DNA of 64,000 bases, taken from the NCBI RefSeq assembly GCF_003054195.1, contig NZ_QBKP01000018.1, positions 1-64,000 of the forward strand. Direction: 5' to 3'. Below the pieces are notes generated by a model that searched no databases, was not told where the DNA came from, and saw only the letters and a list, made by a program, of their open reading frames with translations. Below are positions 63,381 to 64,000 of the stretch, in pieces. The translations under genes and the position numbers were made by a program. The stretch is from Gemmobacter caeni. Lineage in GTDB: Bacteria > Pseudomonadota > Alphaproteobacteria > Rhodobacterales > Rhodobacteraceae. Each line of letters begins with the position of its first letter. Position 1 is the stretch's first letter.

Positions 63381-64000
63381 ATGTCAAAGCTCTATGCAGG
63401 TCTCGCGGTGGCGGTGGTCGTCGGTCTGGTTGGCGGCAGTGCGCTGTGGATCATGTCGAACAAGGCGTCCGATGCGTTCGCGCAATGCCGTGCCGGAGCA
63501 GTTGGCGGCGGCGAGATCGGCGGCCCCTTCACGCTGGTCGATGGCGATGGCCGGACGGTAACCGACAAGGATGTTCTCACCAAACCCTCACTGGTCTATT
63601 TCGGCTACACGTTCTGCCCGGACGTCTGCCCCTTCGACAATGCCCGTAACGCGGAGGCAATCGACCTGCTGGTGGACCGTGGCTATGACGTGCAGCCGGT
63701 GTTCATCTCGATTGACCCGGAGCGAGATACGCCCGAAGTGGTGAAGGATTTCGCGGCCAACCTGCATCCCCGCATGATCGGTCTGACCGGCTCGGCCGAA
63801 CAGGTGAAGGCGGCTTCGCTGGCCTACAAGACCTATTTCAAGAAACAGGAGGCCGAGGACGAATTCTATCTCGTCGATCACTCGACCTTCACCTATCTGA
63901 TGCTGCCGGGCAGCGGCTTTGCCGAGTTCTACAAACGCGAGGCAACGCCCGAGCAGATGGCCGACAGTGTTGCCTGTTTTGTCGATGCGGCAAAAGCTGC
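63381..64000 (+). CDS. senC: SCO1/SenC family copper protein (cut by window edge)
   Basis: At least 206 residues, open at the window end. One N-terminal membrane anchor (about 4-24), then the thioredoxin-like SCO fold: GGPFTLVDGDGRTVT, VYFGYTFCPDVCPFD with the copper-binding CxxxC (about 78 and 82), PVFISIDPERDTPEVV and the third ligand His in VDHSTFTYLM (about 167). SenC/PrrC helps build cytochrome oxidase and feeds into Reg signalling; regA normally follows. Few residues seem missing from the end. Confidence 0.93.
   Translation, partial: MSKLYAGLAVAVVVGLVGGSALWIMSNKASDAFAQCRAGAVGGGEIGGPFTLVDGDGRTVTDKDVLTKPSLVYFGYTFCPDVCPFDNARNAEAIDLLVDRGYDVQPVFISIDPERDTPEVVKDFAANLHPRMIGLTGSAEQVKAASLAYKTYFKKQEAEDEFYLVDHSTFTYLMLPGSGFAEFYKREATPEQMADSVACFVDAAKA

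Overview
The window is a piece of the main chromosome of an alphaproteobacterium of the Rhodobacteraceae, most probably Paracoccus or a close relative. The reasons are the regB/senC pair, the order divL-like - tsaE - amgK - murU - addB - addA, the block rho - mnmE - mnmG - rsmG - parA - parB - hemW - rdgB - rph - hrcA - grpE, the high G+C, and the many 4-base ATGA/GTGA gene overlaps. No rRNA, tRNA, CRISPR or prophage genes are seen.

Layout. 1-5 kb: the edge of an IS5-family element that interrupts motA, then motE, an unknown protein and fliL on the minus strand, and fliF-fliH-fliN-fliP on the plus strand, divided by an intergenic region with a CtrA-like box. 5-13 kb: a minus-strand operon for a BapA-like surface adhesin with about 52 Gly-Asp dipeptides, followed by its own type I secretion outer-membrane, ABC and adaptor genes. 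13-23 kb: two divergent operons for amino-sugar uptake and breakdown (ABC importer, oxidoreductase, murQ / kinase, GntR regulator, SIS-domain isomerase, nagA); both promoters carry the same 19-bp direct-repeat operator. 23-33 kb: housekeeping genes (glycosyltransferase, hslVU, lipoprotein hydrolase, smr, mltA, timA-like, fxsA, secB, dnaQ, coaE, aroE, maf).

33.5-33.9 kb is a gene-free 400-bp stretch with several DnaA-box-like sequences and an AT-rich end; genes on both sides point away from it, so it is the likely chromosome origin. To its right lie hemJ, rho, mnmE, mnmG, rsmG, parA and parB, and five copies of the parS centromere site are spread from 37 to 55 kb. From 41 kb come a DUF454 protein, hemW, rdgB, rph, hrcA, grpE (with a hairpin terminator shared with the mutS 3' end), mutS, maeB and a ribokinase-like gene. 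From 51.8 kb to the end, addA, addB, murU, amgK, tsaE and a divL-like PAS protein are on the minus strand, with a full CtrA box ahead of the PAS gene, then regB and the divergent, cut-off senC.

How it fits together: the window joins origin, partitioning and cell-cycle control (oriC, parABS, DivL-like, CtrA boxes), CtrA-linked motility, a switch towards surface attachment (motA broken, adhesin operon apparently intact), and two routes for handling N-acetylmuramic acid (MurQ catabolism and AmgK-MurU recycling). I found no clearly unprecedented system; the most valuable observations are the origin/parS region, the motA insertion, the paired operators, the dipeptide-repeat adhesin and the CtrA-linked PAS gene.
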